The notes under the pieces: generated by a model
What the model was told of the DNA's origin: nothing
Databases searched by the model: none
The model's input: only the letters and a program-made list of their open reading frames with translations
Program-made: the position numbers and the translations under genes
Shown: in pieces, positions 33,704-34,340 of the stretch
Layout of the letters: every line of letters begins with the position of its first letter
Position numbering within the stretch: position 1 is the stretch's first letter
NCBI RefSeq assembly: GCF_015709225.1
Contig: NZ_JADNRS010000007.1
Span: forward strand, 1-34,340
Origin: Acholeplasma laidlawii
GTDB lineage: Bacteria > Bacillota_I > Bacilli_A > Acholeplasmatales > Acholeplasmataceae
Reading direction: 5' to 3'
Length of the DNA: 34,340 nt

Positions 33704-34312
33704 ATGAAAGATATAATTTTAGGTAGACGCTCTATTAGAAAATACACAAATGAAAAGATTTCTAATGAAACTTTAGAAAATATGTTGAACGATGCACTAC
33801 GTGCACCTTCTAGTAGAAATTTACAACCAGTTAGACTTTTTGTGATTGAAAGTCAAACCGCTAGAGAAAAGTTAAGACCAATCCTTATGGGTAATCAACT
33901 TCAACTAGACACTGCTTCTCACATTATCCTAGTCACAGCGGATATTCGTAAGTATGATGATGCGTATATTATTTTCGATCGCTCTGTTGAACGAGGTATG
34001 ATGCCTGTTGAAATTAGAAATAGAAATCTTGAAAGTTTTAAGAAACTTGAAATCGATCCAAATGATATAAGTTATTTAAACTCACTTCATTTAGATGGTG
34101 GATTATTCTCAATGAACTTTATGCTTGTAGCAAGAACTTATGGATATGATACATGTCCAATTGGTGGATTTAATAAAAAGTTAATTCATGAAGCGCTTGG
34201 TATTGATAGTCGTTATGCACCTGTGTTACTTATCTCGGTTGGTAAAGCAGATGAATCTGGTTATGAATCCGTTCGCTTAAGTGCTAAAGAAGTTACAAAA
34301 TTTATAGATTAA
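33704..34312 (+). CDS. Nitroreductase family protein
   Basis: FMN-dependent oxidoreductase of 202 residues. The N-terminal RRSIRKYTNEKIS and the FMN-binding LRAPSSRNLQPVRLFVIES are typical, as is the Gly-rich GYDTCPIGGFN segment where the isoalloxazine binds. Substrate unknown. AAAGGA lies about 10 nt before ATG 33704. A TGCTAAAAT extended -10 is visible at 33668-33676. The gene ends 28 nt before the window edge, so any partner downstream is not visible. Confidence 0.88.
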   Translation: MKDIILGRRSIRKYTNEKISNETLENMLNDALRAPSSRNLQPVRLFVIESQTAREKLRPILMGNQLQLDTASHIILVTADIRKYDDAYIIFDRSVERGMMPVEIRNRNLESFKKLEIDPNDISYLNSLHLDGGLFSMNFMLVARTYGYDTCPIGGFNKKLIHEALGIDSRYAPVLLISVGKADESGYESVRLSAKEVTKFID

Positions 34313-34340
34313 TTGTCTACTAAAGTAAAAAAGGGGAGCA

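Noticed and set aside
1550-34312. Mycoplasma-type code with TGA as Trp
   Set aside because: Many genes end properly at TGA with overlapping starts, and the conserved Trp codons I read are TGG.

Overview
The window reads as a chromosomal segment of a low-GC, wall-less or minimal Firmicutes relative, most likely Acholeplasma or a close member of the Acholeplasmataceae. Evidence: AT-rich codon use, Bacillus-like proteins and gene order (xerD-deoB; ftsZ, yggS, sepF, ileS), TGA used as a true stop in at least seven genes (hemW, xerD, thyA, plsC, deoD, ileS, ychF) with Trp as TGG. The last point argues against Mycoplasma/Spiroplasma code 4. Genes are densely packed, often with ATGA or TAATG overlaps. 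Several genes appear to start at TTG or GTG behind good Shine-Dalgarno (SD) sequences. Promoters often carry an extended -10 (TGnTATAAT) close to the start codon.

Layout. 41-1416 (-): lemA plus a TPM-domain lipoprotein. 1565-3403 (+): lepA. 3508-3954: strong promoter, an untracked 30-codon ORF, a terminator, a 67-codon ORF and another terminator. 3987-7170 (+): overlapping hemW-xerD-deoB. 7171-9045: 1.9 kb with no credible gene, bounded by 29-bp inverted repeats (26/29 match) and rich in dyads and related repeats. 9046-11527 (-): yneF-like gene, rsmD, pyrimidine-nucleoside phosphorylase and a small membrane protein. 11608-14020 (+): histidine phosphatase, then a CPA2 antiporter with a PII-like partner. 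14064-17915 (-): pepV-thyA-dfrA-plsC-Smr operon. 17968-19132 (-): orphan membrane protein and SSB. 19287-27437 (-): ileS-surE-orphan-deoC-deoD-ymfF-ymfH, led by an isoleucine T-box. 27664-30841 (-): ftsZ-ychF-yggS-sepF. 30902-32621: divergent tgt (-) and queT (+), the latter behind a preQ1-I riboswitch. 32618-33622 (-): mutY. 33704-34312 (+): nitroreductase.

How the genes fit together. Pdp, DeoD, DeoB and DeoC form a complete route from deoxynucleosides to glyceraldehyde-3-phosphate and acetaldehyde, split over three transcription units. ThyA and DHFR form the dTMP/folate cycle. Tgt and QueT form a queuine/preQ1 salvage pair. FtsZ and SepF are a reduced division module.

Main points for a second look: the repeat-bounded gene-free island; a Tgt with all four expected zinc ligands replaced; the T-box heading an apparent seven-gene unit; the short-ORF locus at 3508-3954; the antiporter/PII-like pair; and an atypical DHFR. 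I found no CRISPR array, prophage, tRNA or rRNA, and no intact transposase.
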